Source of the DNA: Streptomyces daqingensis
GTDB lineage: Bacteria; Actinomycetota; Actinomycetes; Streptomycetales; Streptomycetaceae
DNA: 64,000 nucleotides
Assembly: GCF_014645895.1 (NCBI RefSeq)
Contig: NZ_BMMP01000019.1
Coordinates: forward strand, 1-64,000
Direction: 5' to 3'
Shown here in pieces: positions 25,583 through 33,754 of the stretch; the stretch's first letter is position 1, and each line of letters begins with the position of its first letter. Under the pieces are notes generated by a model that saw nothing but the letters and a program-made list of their open reading frames with translations, was not told the DNA's origin and searched no databases. Made by a program: the position numbers and the translations under genes.

Positions 25583-26287
25583 TCACTTCAGGGACGCGAC
25601 CGCTTCCTTGGCCGCCGTCTCGGCGTTCTTCTCCAGGTCGCCGGCCTTGGGGAGCTTGGCGTCCTCGAACCCGGCGCCCGAGTAGTCGACGGAGACGACG
25701 ACGTTCGCCTCGCGCACCACGAGCCGCTGCTCGCGGAAGGCCTCGGACTTCTCGCCGTCCTTCTTGTCGACCTCGTAACTGACGGCCGTCGCCTGCTCCC
25801 CGATGCCCTTGACCGGCTCGGTCTTGAGGTCCTTGTTGCCCTTGTCGGTCTTGAGACCGTCGACCTGCTGCTGGACGAAGGCGGTGGCGAGCTTGTCGCC
25901 GGAACCGCGGGAGGCGTCCGAGTCGAAACGCTTGAGGGAGACGGTCAGCTGCCGGTAGTCGAACTTGTCGAGGCCGCTCCACAGGCAGCTTCCCGAGTCC
26001 TGGGTGTTGCCCGTGCCGATGCGCTTGCCCGAGGCGTTGTCCGTCTTCGGCGTCAGCTTCTTCACCGTGTCCTTGGAGAGCGTCTTGCACGCGTCCGGCA
26101 GCTCCTTGAACTTCACGGGAGCCGCGCTGGGCGACTTCTCGCCCTGCTCGGAGGAGGCCGGCTCCCCTCCGGAGTCGGAGGAGCAGCCCGCGACGAGGAG
26201 GGCCGGAAGAACGAGGGCCGCGCAGGCGAGCGTACGGGCGGAACGCGTGGCGCTTCGCGATGAGGTTCGCTGAGCTGTACGGGGCAT
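25583..26287 (-). CDS. DUF3558-type lipoprotein
   Basis: A 234-residue exported lipoprotein with a basic N-terminus, a hydrophobic core, and the lipobox LLVAGC at about 30-35. The mature part has an acidic Ser/Gly linker, then PDACKTLSKDTVKKL and GSCLWSG, the two-cysteine pattern of DUF3558. The paralogue immediately upstream (26324-27292) is 36 nt away and reads the same way, so they form a pair. The family is widespread in actinobacteria and has no established biochemical role. It is probably anchored on the outer face of the membrane. Confidence 0.85.
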   Translation of the reverse strand: MPRTAQRTSSRSATRSARTLACAALVLPALLVAGCSSDSGGEPASSEQGEKSPSAAPVKFKELPDACKTLSKDTVKKLTPKTDNASGKRIGTGNTQDSGSCLWSGLDKFDYRQLTVSLKRFDSDASRGSGDKLATAFVQQQVDGLKTDKGNKDLKTEPVKGIGEQATAVSYEVDKKDGEKSEAFREQRLVVREANVVVSVDYSGAGFEDAKLPKAGDLEKNAETAAKEAVASLK

Positions 26288-26323
26288 GGTTCCTTCGCTT
26301 CCAGTCAGTCTGCGTCTGCGTCG

Positions 26324-27292
26324 TCAGTTGTCGTCGAAGTCCGCGGCGAGCTCTTCCGCGACGCTGCGGGCCTTCTCCTGCAACTCGGCGCTGTCCGGGG
26401 TGCGCCGCTTGTCGGTCAGCCACTGGTCGTAGGTGACCGTGGCGATCACGTTGGCGCTCCGGAAGACGAGCGTAATGTCCCGGTGGACTCCCGAGTCACC
26501 GGTGTCCAATTGGTCGTCGATGTAGGCGTTGTCGCCGATATCGTCGAGTGTCCGCGGGGAAAGGTCCGCGTCAGAGGAGGGGGAGGGGTCGTCGCCCGGC
26601 TCCTCGGACGCGTCGGAACCGCCGCCGCTGTCGGATTTCTCACCCTCGCCGCCGGGGTCGCCGCCGCCTTCGCCGCCGCCCTTGCCGTCCGAGCCGGAGT
26701 CCGCGGCCTCGCTTCCGCCGTCCTCGCCGGAGCCGCTCTTCTCGCTCTCGCCGGCGGGGTCGCCGCCCTCGCCGCCTTCCTCGTCGGCCGGGGGCTCGCT
26801 CTCGGTGGGGATCTCCGCCTGGCCGGCGCGCTCGTCGTAGAGCAGCTGCGCCTGCTCGTCGTCGCTGACCGCCGGGTCGTAGGAGACGACGCGCTCGAAG
26901 TCGACGGTGAGGTGGCGGGTGGCCAGGCTGTTCGTGCTCTTCCAGCGGCAGCCGGCGCGGCGGTCGGTGTCGTACGTGGCGATCGGCTGCCCCTCATACG
27001 GCGATTTCCCGTCGCCGCTCGCCGTCCCCTTGCCGGGGGCGCTGCTGCCCTGCGTGGAGTCCTCGGCGTCCGGGAGGAGCTTCTTGAGGGTGCCCAGGCC
27101 GACGGCTCCGCAGGGCTCCGGGAGCGTGCGGTACCTGCCGGGCGGGGCCGAGGACTCGGGGGCTCCGGAGCTGCCCGCCTTGGTGTCCTCGCCGCCTTCG
27201 TCCTCCGGGGAGCCCGTGCAGGCCGTGAGCCCGCCGGAGAGCATGACGGCCAGCGCGACGCCGGTGAGGTACGTCCTAGCCCTCCGCTGCAC
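26324..27292 (-). CDS. DUF3558-like lipoprotein with low-complexity acidic insert
   Basis: The 322-residue lipoprotein has a signal peptide with lipobox GLTAC near residue 25. EPCGAVGLGTLKKLLPD and GCRWKS repeat the cysteine pattern of the adjacent lipoprotein. Between residues ~150 and 245 lies a run made almost only of Gly, Glu, Ser, Asp and Lys, which is likely an unstructured tether. The C-terminal part (DITLVFRSANVIATVTYDQW) aligns in style with the neighbour's VVREANVVVSVDY, so the pair arose by duplication. GTG 27292 follows AGGAGG by 7 nt. Function unknown. Confidence 0.8.
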   Translation of the reverse strand: MQRRARTYLTGVALAVMLSGGLTACTGSPEDEGGEDTKAGSSGAPESSAPPGRYRTLPEPCGAVGLGTLKKLLPDAEDSTQGSSAPGKGTASGDGKSPYEGQPIATYDTDRRAGCRWKSTNSLATRHLTVDFERVVSYDPAVSDDEQAQLLYDERAGQAEIPTESEPPADEEGGEGGDPAGESEKSGSGEDGGSEAADSGSDGKGGGEGGGDPGGEGEKSDSGGGSDASEEPGDDPSPSSDADLSPRTLDDIGDNAYIDDQLDTGDSGVHRDITLVFRSANVIATVTYDQWLTDKRRTPDSAELQEKARSVAEELAADFDDN

Positions 27293-27605
27293 TGTCCTGC
27301 CTCCTGGTCCGGCACTGCCGTCGGTGATGGTTGCTTCGTCCTGGAATGCCGGCCGCCCGCCACGGGTGGGGCCGGCGGGCTCCTGCGGGCGGCGCCGGCC
27401 GTCCGGGGGCCCGGCCGGAGGGGCCGGTGGCGCTGCGTCGCCGGAAAAGCGTTGTCGCCGTGGCGGGGCCACGGAACACAATGTCTATCGCACGCACGGC
27501 TCGGCCGTCCGGTCGGCCGGTGCTTATGTTGCGCAAAGTCCTCTTTTTCCTTTTTCTGGGCTTGATGCGCTTGTCTTTGCTTCGTCCACGGGGGAGTTGA
27601 GTGAG
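27293..27605. other. intergenic region upstream of rtcB with T-rich tract
   Basis: This 313-bp gap separates the divergent lipoprotein and rtcB genes. Most of it is G/C-rich, but 27520-27580 contains an unusual pyrimidine run (CTCTTTTTCCTTTTTCTGG) flanked by GCAAAG (27533-27538) and CTTTGC (27575-27580), which could pair. I see no gene. It may hold the rtcB promoter or an RNA leader structure. Confidence 0.5.
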
Positions 27606-28799
27606 ATGTCCTACACCGAGGTAGCCGGCGCGCGGGTGCCCATCCGGATGTGGGCCGACCCGGCGACCGTGGAGGCCGGGGCGATGCAGCAGCTGCACAA
27701 CGTGTCCACGCTGCCGTGGATCCAGGGCCTCGCGGTGATGCCGGACGTCCACTACGGCAAGGGCGCGACGGTCGGCTCCGTCATCGCGATGAACGGCGCG
27801 GTCTGCCCGGCCGCGGTCGGCGTCGACATCGGCTGCGGTATGTCCGCGGTGAGGACCTCCCTCACGGCGAACGACCTGCCGGGCGACCTGTCCCGGTTCC
27901 GCTCGAAGATCGAGCAGGCGATCCCCGTGGGCCGCGGCATGCACGGCGAGCCCGTGGACCCGGGCCGTCTGCACGGCTACCCGACCGCGGGCTGGGCGGA
28001 CTTCTGGAAGCGGTTCGACGGCATCGCGGAGGACGTGAGGTTCCGCCGGGAGCGGGCCGTGAAGCAGATGGGCACCCTCGGATCGGGCAACCACTTCGTG
28101 GAGGTGTGCACCGACACCGAGGGCGCGGTGTGGCTGATGCTGCACTCCGGGTCCCGGAACATCGGCAAGGAGCTCGCCGACCACCACATCGGTGTCGCGC
28201 AGAAGCTCCCGCACAACCAGGACCTGATCGACCGGGACCTGGCCGTCTTCGTCGCGGACACCCCGCAGATGGCGGCGTACCGGCAGGACCTCTTCTGGGC
28301 GCAGGAGTACGCGAAGCACAACCGCGCCGTCATGATGGGGCTGCTGAAGGACGTCGTCCGCAAGGAGTTCAAGAAGGCGAAGCCCGCGTTCGAGTCCGAG
28401 ATCTCCTGCCACCACAACTACGTAGCGGAGGAGCGGTACGGAGGGCTGGACCTGCTGGTGACCCGCAAGGGCGCCATCCGGGCGGGCTCCGGCGAGTACG
28501 GCATCATCCCCGGCTCGATGGGGACCGGGTCCTACATCGTGAAGGGGCTCGGCAACGACGCGTCGTTCCAGTCCGCTTCGCACGGTGCGGGCCGGAGGAT
28601 GAGCCGCAACGCAGCGCGCAAGCGCTACTCCGCCAAGGACCTGGAGGAGCAGACGCGGGGCGTGGAGTGCCGCAAGGACTCCGGGGTCGTCGACGAGATC
28701 CCGGGCGCGTACAAGCCCATCGAGCAGGTCATCGACCGGCAGCGCGACCTCGTGGAGGTCGTCGCGAAGCTGAAGCAGGTCGTCTGCGTCAAGGGGTGA
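27606..28799 (+). CDS. rtcB: RNA-splicing ligase RtcB
   Basis: The 397-residue enzyme joins RNA 2',3'-cyclic-phosphate or 3'-phosphate ends to 5'-OH ends with GTP and manganese. The metal-site segment VGVDIGCGMSAVRT carries Asp and Cys, GTLGSGNHF and SCHHNY supply histidines and the GTP loop, and SASHGAGRRMSR holds the catalytic histidine that takes GMP. Length matches the bacterial RtcB group. ATG 27606 opens the conserved MSYTEVAGARVPIRMW stretch. No RtcA, archease or RtcR-type regulator gene is next to it, so it stands alone here, followed by a strong terminator. Confidence 0.94.
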   Translation: MSYTEVAGARVPIRMWADPATVEAGAMQQLHNVSTLPWIQGLAVMPDVHYGKGATVGSVIAMNGAVCPAAVGVDIGCGMSAVRTSLTANDLPGDLSRFRSKIEQAIPVGRGMHGEPVDPGRLHGYPTAGWADFWKRFDGIAEDVRFRRERAVKQMGTLGSGNHFVEVCTDTEGAVWLMLHSGSRNIGKELADHHIGVAQKLPHNQDLIDRDLAVFVADTPQMAAYRQDLFWAQEYAKHNRAVMMGLLKDVVRKEFKKAKPAFESEISCHHNYVAEERYGGLDLLVTRKGAIRAGSGEYGIIPGSMGTGSYIVKGLGNDASFQSASHGAGRRMSRNAARKRYSAKDLEEQTRGVECRKDSGVVDEIPGAYKPIEQVIDRQRDLVEVVAKLKQVVCVKG

Positions 28800-28812
28800 G
28801 GGGCGGACGGGA

Positions 28813-28841
28813 CGGCCCCCGGCTGTGTGCGCCGGGGGCCG
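28813..28841 (+). terminator. terminator after rtcB
   Basis: A perfect 11-bp inverted repeat pairs CGGCCCCCGGC (28813-28823) with GCCGGGGGCCG (28831-28841), with a 7-nt loop, 13 nt past the stop. It also faces the convergent SDR gene and may serve both. Confidence 0.82.
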
Positions 28842-28897
28842 CCTCCGCGACTTCTGCGGCTTCCCGAACCTCCGCGGCGGCGCGGGGCCGCCAGGCG

Positions 28898-29659
28898 TCA
28901 ACGCTCCCGGTGCACCTTGGAGTTGGACGCCTGGGCGCGGGGACGCACGACGAGCAGGTCGACGTTCACGTGCGGCGGGCGCGTGACCGTCCACGCGATG
29001 GTGTCCGCGACGTCCTCCGCGGTGAGCGGCTCGGCCACCCCCTCGTAGACCTTGGCGGCCCGCTCGGCGTCTCCGCGGAAGCGGGTGAGCGCGAACTCGT
29101 CCGTCTTCACCATGCCCGGGGCGATCTCGATGACGCGCACCGGCTTCCCGCACAGCTCCAGGCGCAGCGTCTCCGCGAGCACGTGGGCGCCGTGCTTGGC
29201 CGCGACGTAACCGCCGCCGCCTTCGTACGTGGCGTGCCCGGCCGTGGAGGAGACCACCACGACCGTGCCGTCGCCCGAGGGGGATCCGGTCAGGGCGGGC
29301 AGCAGCGCCTGGGTGAGGTGGAGTACGCCGAGGACGTTGACCTCGTACATCGTGCGCCAGTCGGCCGGGTCGGCCGTGGCGACGGGGTCGGTGCCCAGGG
29401 CGCCGCCGGCGTTGTTGATCAGGACGTCGCAGCGGTCGAGTCCGGCGGCGAAGGCGTCGACCGCCGCTCTGTCGGTGACGTCCAGCGGGGCTGCGACGGC
29501 TTCGTGGCCCGCGCCGGTCAGCTCCTCGGCGAGGGCGTCGATCCGGTCGCGCCGCCGGGCGGTCAGGACGACCCGGTAGCCCGCTTCGGCGAGCTGGCGT
29601 GCGGTGGCGGCGCCGATACCGCTGCTGGCGCCGCTGATGACAGCAGTGCGGTTGGTCAT
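28898..29659 (-). CDS. SDR family NAD(P)-dependent oxidoreductase
   Basis: A 253-residue classical short-chain dehydrogenase. The cofactor motif SGASSGIGAAT is near residue 9, and ARRRDR after beta-2 suggests NADP. NNAG lies near residue 86, and the catalytic set is Ser in VVSSTAGHATY and YVAAKHG (YxxxK). The C-terminus resembles YdfG-like serine/3-hydroxy acid dehydrogenases (VRVIEIAPGMVKTDEF). The substrate is not readable. ATG 29659 is followed directly by the Rossmann strand. It lies 134 nt downstream of the TetR gene on the same strand, so it could be read from that promoter. Confidence 0.88.
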   Translation of the reverse strand: MTNRTAVISGASSGIGAATARQLAEAGYRVVLTARRRDRIDALAEELTGAGHEAVAAPLDVTDRAAVDAFAAGLDRCDVLINNAGGALGTDPVATADPADWRTMYEVNVLGVLHLTQALLPALTGSPSGDGTVVVVSSTAGHATYEGGGGYVAAKHGAHVLAETLRLELCGKPVRVIEIAPGMVKTDEFALTRFRGDAERAAKVYEGVAEPLTAEDVADTIAWTVTRPPHVNVDLLVVRPRAQASNSKVHRER

Positions 29660-29793
29660 GGCTGAAGGCTACGTGCGCTGTCCAGAGGGGCCAGGGGAGG
29701 AGCGGCCCAGGGGCGACGGGCAGCGGGGGACGGCACGGCGTGTGGGCGGGCGGCGAAACGGCCACGCCTCTGCCGAGCGGAGGCCGCGGGCGC

Positions 29794-30480
29794 TCAGCGG
29801 GCGGTGAGGACGCCCTCGACCACGGCCCGCAGGCCGGACGTGAAGGCGTCCTCGGCGGTCAGCGAGGTCCAGCGGTTCCCGACGCGGGCCAGGTGGGGGA
29901 ACTTCTCGGGGTCGAGTCCGCCGAACACCCGCTCCCGGTACGTCGTGCGGTCGTGATCCGCGCGGCGCTTGGCGGCCGTCGCCCGGACGACCATCTCCCC
30001 GGCGGTGTAGTACCAGATCGTGCGGTACCCGTGCACGGCCTGCTCCAGGGTCAGCCCGCACTCGACCAGGCTGCCCACGATCTGCTCGACGTGCCACAGA
30101 GCGGACGTGGACATAAGGTCGTCGGCCGTCAGCACCTCCACGATCCAGGGGCATCCGGCCAGCGCCTCATGGATCGCGGCCGCGCAGACAGTGACCTTCT
30201 CGCGTGGGTCGGCGGGCAGTTCGGGACGGCGCAGCGTCCGCGTGGCGTAGTCGTCCAGCAGCAGGACGAGCAGCTCTTCCTTGTTGCGCACGTGGTGGTA
30301 CAGCGCCATCGGGGTGGTGCCGACCTCGGTGGCGAGGCGGCGCATGGTCAGCCGGTCCACGCCTTCCTCGTCCACGATCCGGCGGGCGGTTTCGACGACT
30401 TGTCCGAGTGAGATGCGAGGGGGCCGGCCCCGGGCCTTTCGCGGTGCGGGCGGCTGGGACGGCTGGAACGGCTGGGGCAT
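29794..30480 (-). CDS. TetR family regulator (TetR/TetR_C type)
   Basis: The 228-residue repressor starts with a Pro-rich leader. An HTH follows at residues ~20-65 (RISLGQVVETARRIVDEEG, TMRRLATEVGTTPMALYHHV). The ligand domain contains YRTIWYYTAGEMV, of the TetR_C type seen in regulators of efflux pumps. ATG 30480 is the first codon before this block. On its divergent side lies the remnant of an MFS drug exporter (30554-30870), which is the classic regulator/pump arrangement. The probable target has decayed, so it may now control itself or the SDR gene downstream. Confidence 0.86.
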   Translation of the reverse strand: MPQPFQPSQPPAPRKARGRPPRISLGQVVETARRIVDEEGVDRLTMRRLATEVGTTPMALYHHVRNKEELLVLLLDDYATRTLRRPELPADPREKVTVCAAAIHEALAGCPWIVEVLTADDLMSTSALWHVEQIVGSLVECGLTLEQAVHGYRTIWYYTAGEMVVRATAAKRRADHDRTTYRERVFGGLDPEKFPHLARVGNRWTSLTAEDAFTSGLRAVVEGVLTAR

Positions 30481-30553
30481 GGCCCCATCATCACGCAGGA
30501 CTCGACAGCGCTGACCTCTCTCGCCCGTTGTCTTCCTGAAAAAGAATCGAGAG

Positions 30554-30870
30554 GTGGACCGGACCGATCCGGGCGGCGACCGCCGTCGCGGAGTTCGTCC
30601 TCGTCCTGGACATCTCGGTACGCGATCTCGTCCTGCCCGCGATCCGCGCCCCGCTGGGCCTCGCACCGCCGACCTGGCGTGGGCCGTGCACCAACACGCC
30701 CTGACCTTCGCCGGATCCCCGCTGCTCGGCGGGGACGCACGCGAACAGCGCGGCCGCCGCCGGGTGATCGTGCTCGGCCGCGGGGTCTCGGGTTGCGCTT
30801 CCCGGTCGGCGGACTCGCCCGGCAGCCCCGGCAGTCGAGCCCCGTCAGGGCCGGACCGCACGGACCGTGA
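30554..30870 (+). pseudogene. decayed MFS (DHA2-type) drug exporter, N-terminal fragment
   Basis: No single frame is intact, but three frames together spell the first helices of an EmrB/QacA-type exporter. In the frame of 30567, VLDISVRDLVLPAIRAPLGL matches the usual LDxTIVNVALPAI. In the frame of 30554, DLAWAVHQHALTFAG and LLGGDAREQRGRRRVIVLG match the TM2 to motif-A region. In the frame of 30679, PVGGLARQP matches the following helix start. At least two frameshifts are needed and nothing resembles the remaining ~11 helices. It diverges from the TetR gene and probably was that regulator's target. Confidence 0.65.
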
Positions 30871-30911
30871 CGCAACGTTCGCTGATACAGCCGCCCGAGG
30901 AGGCGCGGCCG

Positions 30912-31247
30912 TCAGTGACCGCGCGGCGCGTACATGATCACGGCCACCCCGGCGAGGCAGATGAGGGCACCGGTCACGTCCCACCGGTCGGGGCGGAAGC
31001 CGTCCACGACCATGCCCCAGACCAGCGAGCCCGCGACGAAGACGCCCCCGTACGCCGCGAGGATCCGGCCGAAGTCCGCGTCGGGCTGCAGCGTGGCGAC
31101 CAGACCGTAGAGCCCCAGGGCGACGACGCCCGCCCCGATCCACGCCCACCCGCGGTGCTCGCGGACGCCTTGCCAGACGAGCCAGGCGCCGCCGATCTCC
31201 AGGAGTGCGGCGAGAGCGAACAGGGCGATGGAGCGGCCGACAAGCAT
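30912..31247 (-). CDS. YnfA family (UPF0060) small membrane protein
   Basis: A 111-residue protein with four hydrophobic helices. Conserved YnfA motifs are LEIGGAWLVWQGVREHRGWAW (in parts), LGLYGLVATLQPDADFGRILAAYGG and DGFRPDRWDVTGALICLAGV, ending IMYAPRG. YnfA proteins resemble small-multidrug-resistance transporters in size and topology and have been proposed as such; the substrate is uncertain. ATG 31247 leads straight into the first helix. Its stop lies near the MFS remnant, and the monooxygenase gene ends 10 nt upstream of its start, so the two are probably cotranscribed. Confidence 0.9.
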   Translation of the reverse strand: MLVGRSIALFALAALLEIGGAWLVWQGVREHRGWAWIGAGVVALGLYGLVATLQPDADFGRILAAYGGVFVAGSLVWGMVVDGFRPDRWDVTGALICLAGVAVIMYAPRGH

Positions 31248-31256
31248 GGCCGCAGG

Positions 31257-32840
31257 CTACGCGGCACGCGGCGCCGTGGCACCCGCCCACTGCCGCAGAG
31301 CGCGCCGCAGGCCCTCCGCGTCCGGTGTGTCGCTTGCCCAGGCGATGTATCCGTCGGGCCGTATCAGCAACGTCTGGGTTCGCTTCCCGCTGCTTCCGCA
31401 CGCCGACTGGACGTGTACGAGGCGCTCTTCGTCGGCCGCTTCCGGGCAGGACGCGGCGCCTGCCGGTGTGACCAGCACGAACTTGCCCTCCCGCAGAGCC
31501 TCGTAGAGCCGTTCGCGACCCGGCACGGGTTCGAGCGCGAGGTCGGGAGCGCGCTTGCCGACGAGGGGGTGGGAGCCGCGCGGAGACGGGTAAGAGACGC
31601 CGATGCCGGAGACGGTACGCACGGCGCGCCGGCCCAACGGGCGCACCCTGGTGAGGAGTTCGGCGCCGGCTGCGCGCAGGGCGCGCAGCGCCGGGGTGCG
31701 GGTGAGGGCGAGCCGGATGATGGCTCCGCTGGCCCGCAGCGCCTGCTTGCCGACCGGGTGGCGCTCCCTGTGGTAGCTGTCGAGCAGTTCGGGGGAAGCC
31801 CGGCCGTGCAGCACCGCGGAGAGTTTCCAGCTGAGGTTCGCCGCGTCCTGCAGCCCCGTGTTCATCCCCATGCCTCCGGCGGGGGAATGGACGTGTGCGG
31901 CGTCCCCGGCGAGGAGTACCCGGCCCACGCGGTAGCGCGGCACCTGGCGTTCGTCGCTGTGGAAGCGGGAGACCCACCGGGCGCCGTGCATCCCGAAGTC
32001 GGAGCCGAGCGCCCGGCGGGTGAAGTCGCGGACCTCGTCGAGATCCGCGGGCTCGCTGTCCGGGAGCTGCCGCTTCCGGTTCCATCCGCCCACGCGGTAC
32101 CAGCCGTCGCCGAAGCCGGCGACCAGGGCGAACGCGTCGCCGACGGCGTTGAACAGGAAGGGTTCCAGCGGGGGTTCGGCCAGCCGGACGTCGGCGAGCA
32201 CGATGGAGCGGATGACGGACCTGCCGGGGAAGGGGAGCCCGAGCGCCGAGCGGACAGTGCTGCGCACTCCGTCGCAGCCGACCAGGTAGGAGGCGCGCAG
32301 CGTGCCCGTGGAAACGGCAGGGGCGGCGACGCTCTCCGATCCCGGCCCTTCCGACCCGCCCGGCTCATCCGGCGCTTCCCGCACCGCGACGTCCACCTCG
32401 ACGCCCGTCCCGTCCTGGCGGAGACCCGTGACCTCGGTGCCGTACAGGAAGTCCGCCCCCGCCTCGCGGGCCCGCCGCTCCAGCAGCCGCTCGACCTCGA
32501 ACTGGCCGACGACGAGGATGTACGGATAGCGGCTCGGCAGCGTCGTCGGATCGAGCACCGCGCGCCCGAAGACCCCGAGCCCCTCCGCGTGGGCGCCCCG
32601 CTCGGCCAGTTCGTCGCCCAGGCCGCGGGCGTCGAGCTGTTCCAGGGTGCGGGCGTGCACCACCAGGGCCCGGGTGAGGTTGCTGATGCCCGCTTCGCGC
32701 TTCTCGACGACCGTCACCGTGTGGCCGGCCGCCGCGAGATCGCCGGCGGTCAGCAGGCCGGCGGGGCCCGCGCCCACGACGATCACGTCCGCCGCCCCCG
32801 GCGTGCCGTCCGCCTGAACCTGTGCACTGCTGCGAGCCAT
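31257..32840 (-). CDS. FAD-dependent aromatic monooxygenase (FAD_binding_3)
   Basis: The 527-residue group A flavoprotein monooxygenase has the dinucleotide motif VVGAGPAGLLTAG near residue 21, the DG motif YLVGCDGVRSTVRSALG, and the GD motif VGRVLLAGDAAHVHSPAGGMGMNTG. The C-terminal ~100 residues form the thioredoxin-like domain seen in phenol hydroxylase and antibiotic (tetracycline, rifampicin) hydroxylases. It uses NADPH and O2 to hydroxylate an aromatic or polyketide compound. ATG 32840 faces the divergent TetR gene across a 100-bp control region with three operator copies, so its expression is probably ligand-induced. A role in detoxification is inferred. Confidence 0.88.
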   Translation of the reverse strand: MARSSAQVQADGTPGAADVIVVGAGPAGLLTAGDLAAAGHTVTVVEKREAGISNLTRALVVHARTLEQLDARGLGDELAERGAHAEGLGVFGRAVLDPTTLPSRYPYILVVGQFEVERLLERRAREAGADFLYGTEVTGLRQDGTGVEVDVAVREAPDEPGGSEGPGSESVAAPAVSTGTLRASYLVGCDGVRSTVRSALGLPFPGRSVIRSIVLADVRLAEPPLEPFLFNAVGDAFALVAGFGDGWYRVGGWNRKRQLPDSEPADLDEVRDFTRRALGSDFGMHGARWVSRFHSDERQVPRYRVGRVLLAGDAAHVHSPAGGMGMNTGLQDAANLSWKLSAVLHGRASPELLDSYHRERHPVGKQALRASGAIIRLALTRTPALRALRAAGAELLTRVRPLGRRAVRTVSGIGVSYPSPRGSHPLVGKRAPDLALEPVPGRERLYEALREGKFVLVTPAGAASCPEAADEERLVHVQSACGSSGKRTQTLLIRPDGYIAWASDTPDAEGLRRALRQWAGATAPRAA

Positions 32841-32856
32841 GGCGCCTCCCCGAATG

Positions 32857-32925
32857 CCAACGCTTGTTGGTCAACGCTTGTTGGCAACGTTAGGGACCTC
32901 GCCCTGGCCTGTCAACACGCGTTGG
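32857..32925. promoter_or_regulatory. three-copy TetR operator between divergent genes
   Basis: The 14-bp pattern YCAAC-N4-GTTGG occurs three times: CCAACGCTTGTTGG (32857-32870), TCAACGCTTGTTGG (32871-32884, directly adjoining), and TCAACACGCGTTGG (32912-32925). Each is a dyad with 4-5 paired bases per side. A further half-site GTTGG lies at 32934-32938. They occupy the gap between the monooxygenase and TetR starts, so TetR should repress both. Confidence 0.8.
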
Positions 32926-32940
32926 CCTACAGTCGTTGGC

Positions 32941-33579
32941 ATGGACGCTCAGAAGTCAGCCGAGGGCAACGCGCGTGCGGACGCGGACGCGGCGGGGAAC
33001 GTCGCCGCCGCCGGGGCGGCCGGCCGGCACCGCCGCTCGGAGGCGACGAGGGCCGCCATCCTCGAGGCCGCCCGCGACCGCTTCGCCGCCGACGGCTACG
33101 AGCGCGCGACGATCAGGGCCATAGCGCGTGACGCGGGGATCGACCCTTCGATGGTGATGCGCTACTACGGCAACAAGGAGGGCCTGTTCGCCGCCGCGTC
33201 CGAGATCGACCTGCGGCTGCCCGACCTCAGCGGCACCCCGCGGGAGGAGGCCGGAGTCCGGCTCGTACGCCACTTCCTCGACCGGTGGGAGGGCGACGAG
33301 ACGCTGAACGCGCTCCTGCGCGTCAGCGTCACCAACGCCGTCGGCGGCGAACGCCTGCAGGCCGTCTTCCGCGACCAGGTGGCTCCCGTGGTCGCCGCCG
33401 TGTGCCCCGACCCGGCGCAGGCTCCCACCCGTGCCGCCCTGCTCGCCTCCCAGGTCCTGGGGATGGCCCTGACGCGGTACGTGCTGAAGCTGCCTCCGGC
33501 GGCCGCCCTCGGCCACGAGGAGATCGTCGCGTGGCTCGCACCGTCCGTGCAGCGCTACCTCACAGCCGAACAGCCGTGA
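32941..33579 (+). CDS. TetR family transcriptional regulator
   Basis: A 212-residue repressor. After a variable Ala/Asp-rich leader of ~27 residues comes the HTH (RAAILEAARDRFAADGYE, TIRAIARDAGIDPSMVMRYYGNKEGLFAAA). The C-terminal domain resembles the TetR_C_17 type (LRVSVTNAVGGERLQAVFRDQ, LASQVLGMALTRYVLKLPP). It diverges from the flavin monooxygenase gene, and the operator repeats lie between them. ATG 32941 has no ribosome-binding site, and the last operator ends only 15 nt before it. Leaderless translation is possible. Confidence 0.88.
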   Translation: MDAQKSAEGNARADADAAGNVAAAGAAGRHRRSEATRAAILEAARDRFAADGYERATIRAIARDAGIDPSMVMRYYGNKEGLFAAASEIDLRLPDLSGTPREEAGVRLVRHFLDRWEGDETLNALLRVSVTNAVGGERLQAVFRDQVAPVVAAVCPDPAQAPTRAALLASQVLGMALTRYVLKLPPAAALGHEEIVAWLAPSVQRYLTAEQP

Positions 33580-33754
33580 ATCGAGCGGCCGTTGCGGAGC
33601 TCTCCCCGCCTGACGGCCCGCCTCCGCACCCGTGGCCGGACGGCATGCGGCACGGAGCCGCGCCACCGTCGCCCGGGTTCCGATGAGTTGACCTGGAACG
33701 CGTGGGTACCCGGGAGGCCACGGACGCAATTCCAGCTGATGAGAGGTGTCATAC

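Noticed and set aside
30867..33131. Very long plus-strand ORF through the YnfA and monooxygenase genes
   Set aside because: It runs antisense to two clear protein families and ends inside the TetR gene; its composition is that of a complementary-strand shadow.
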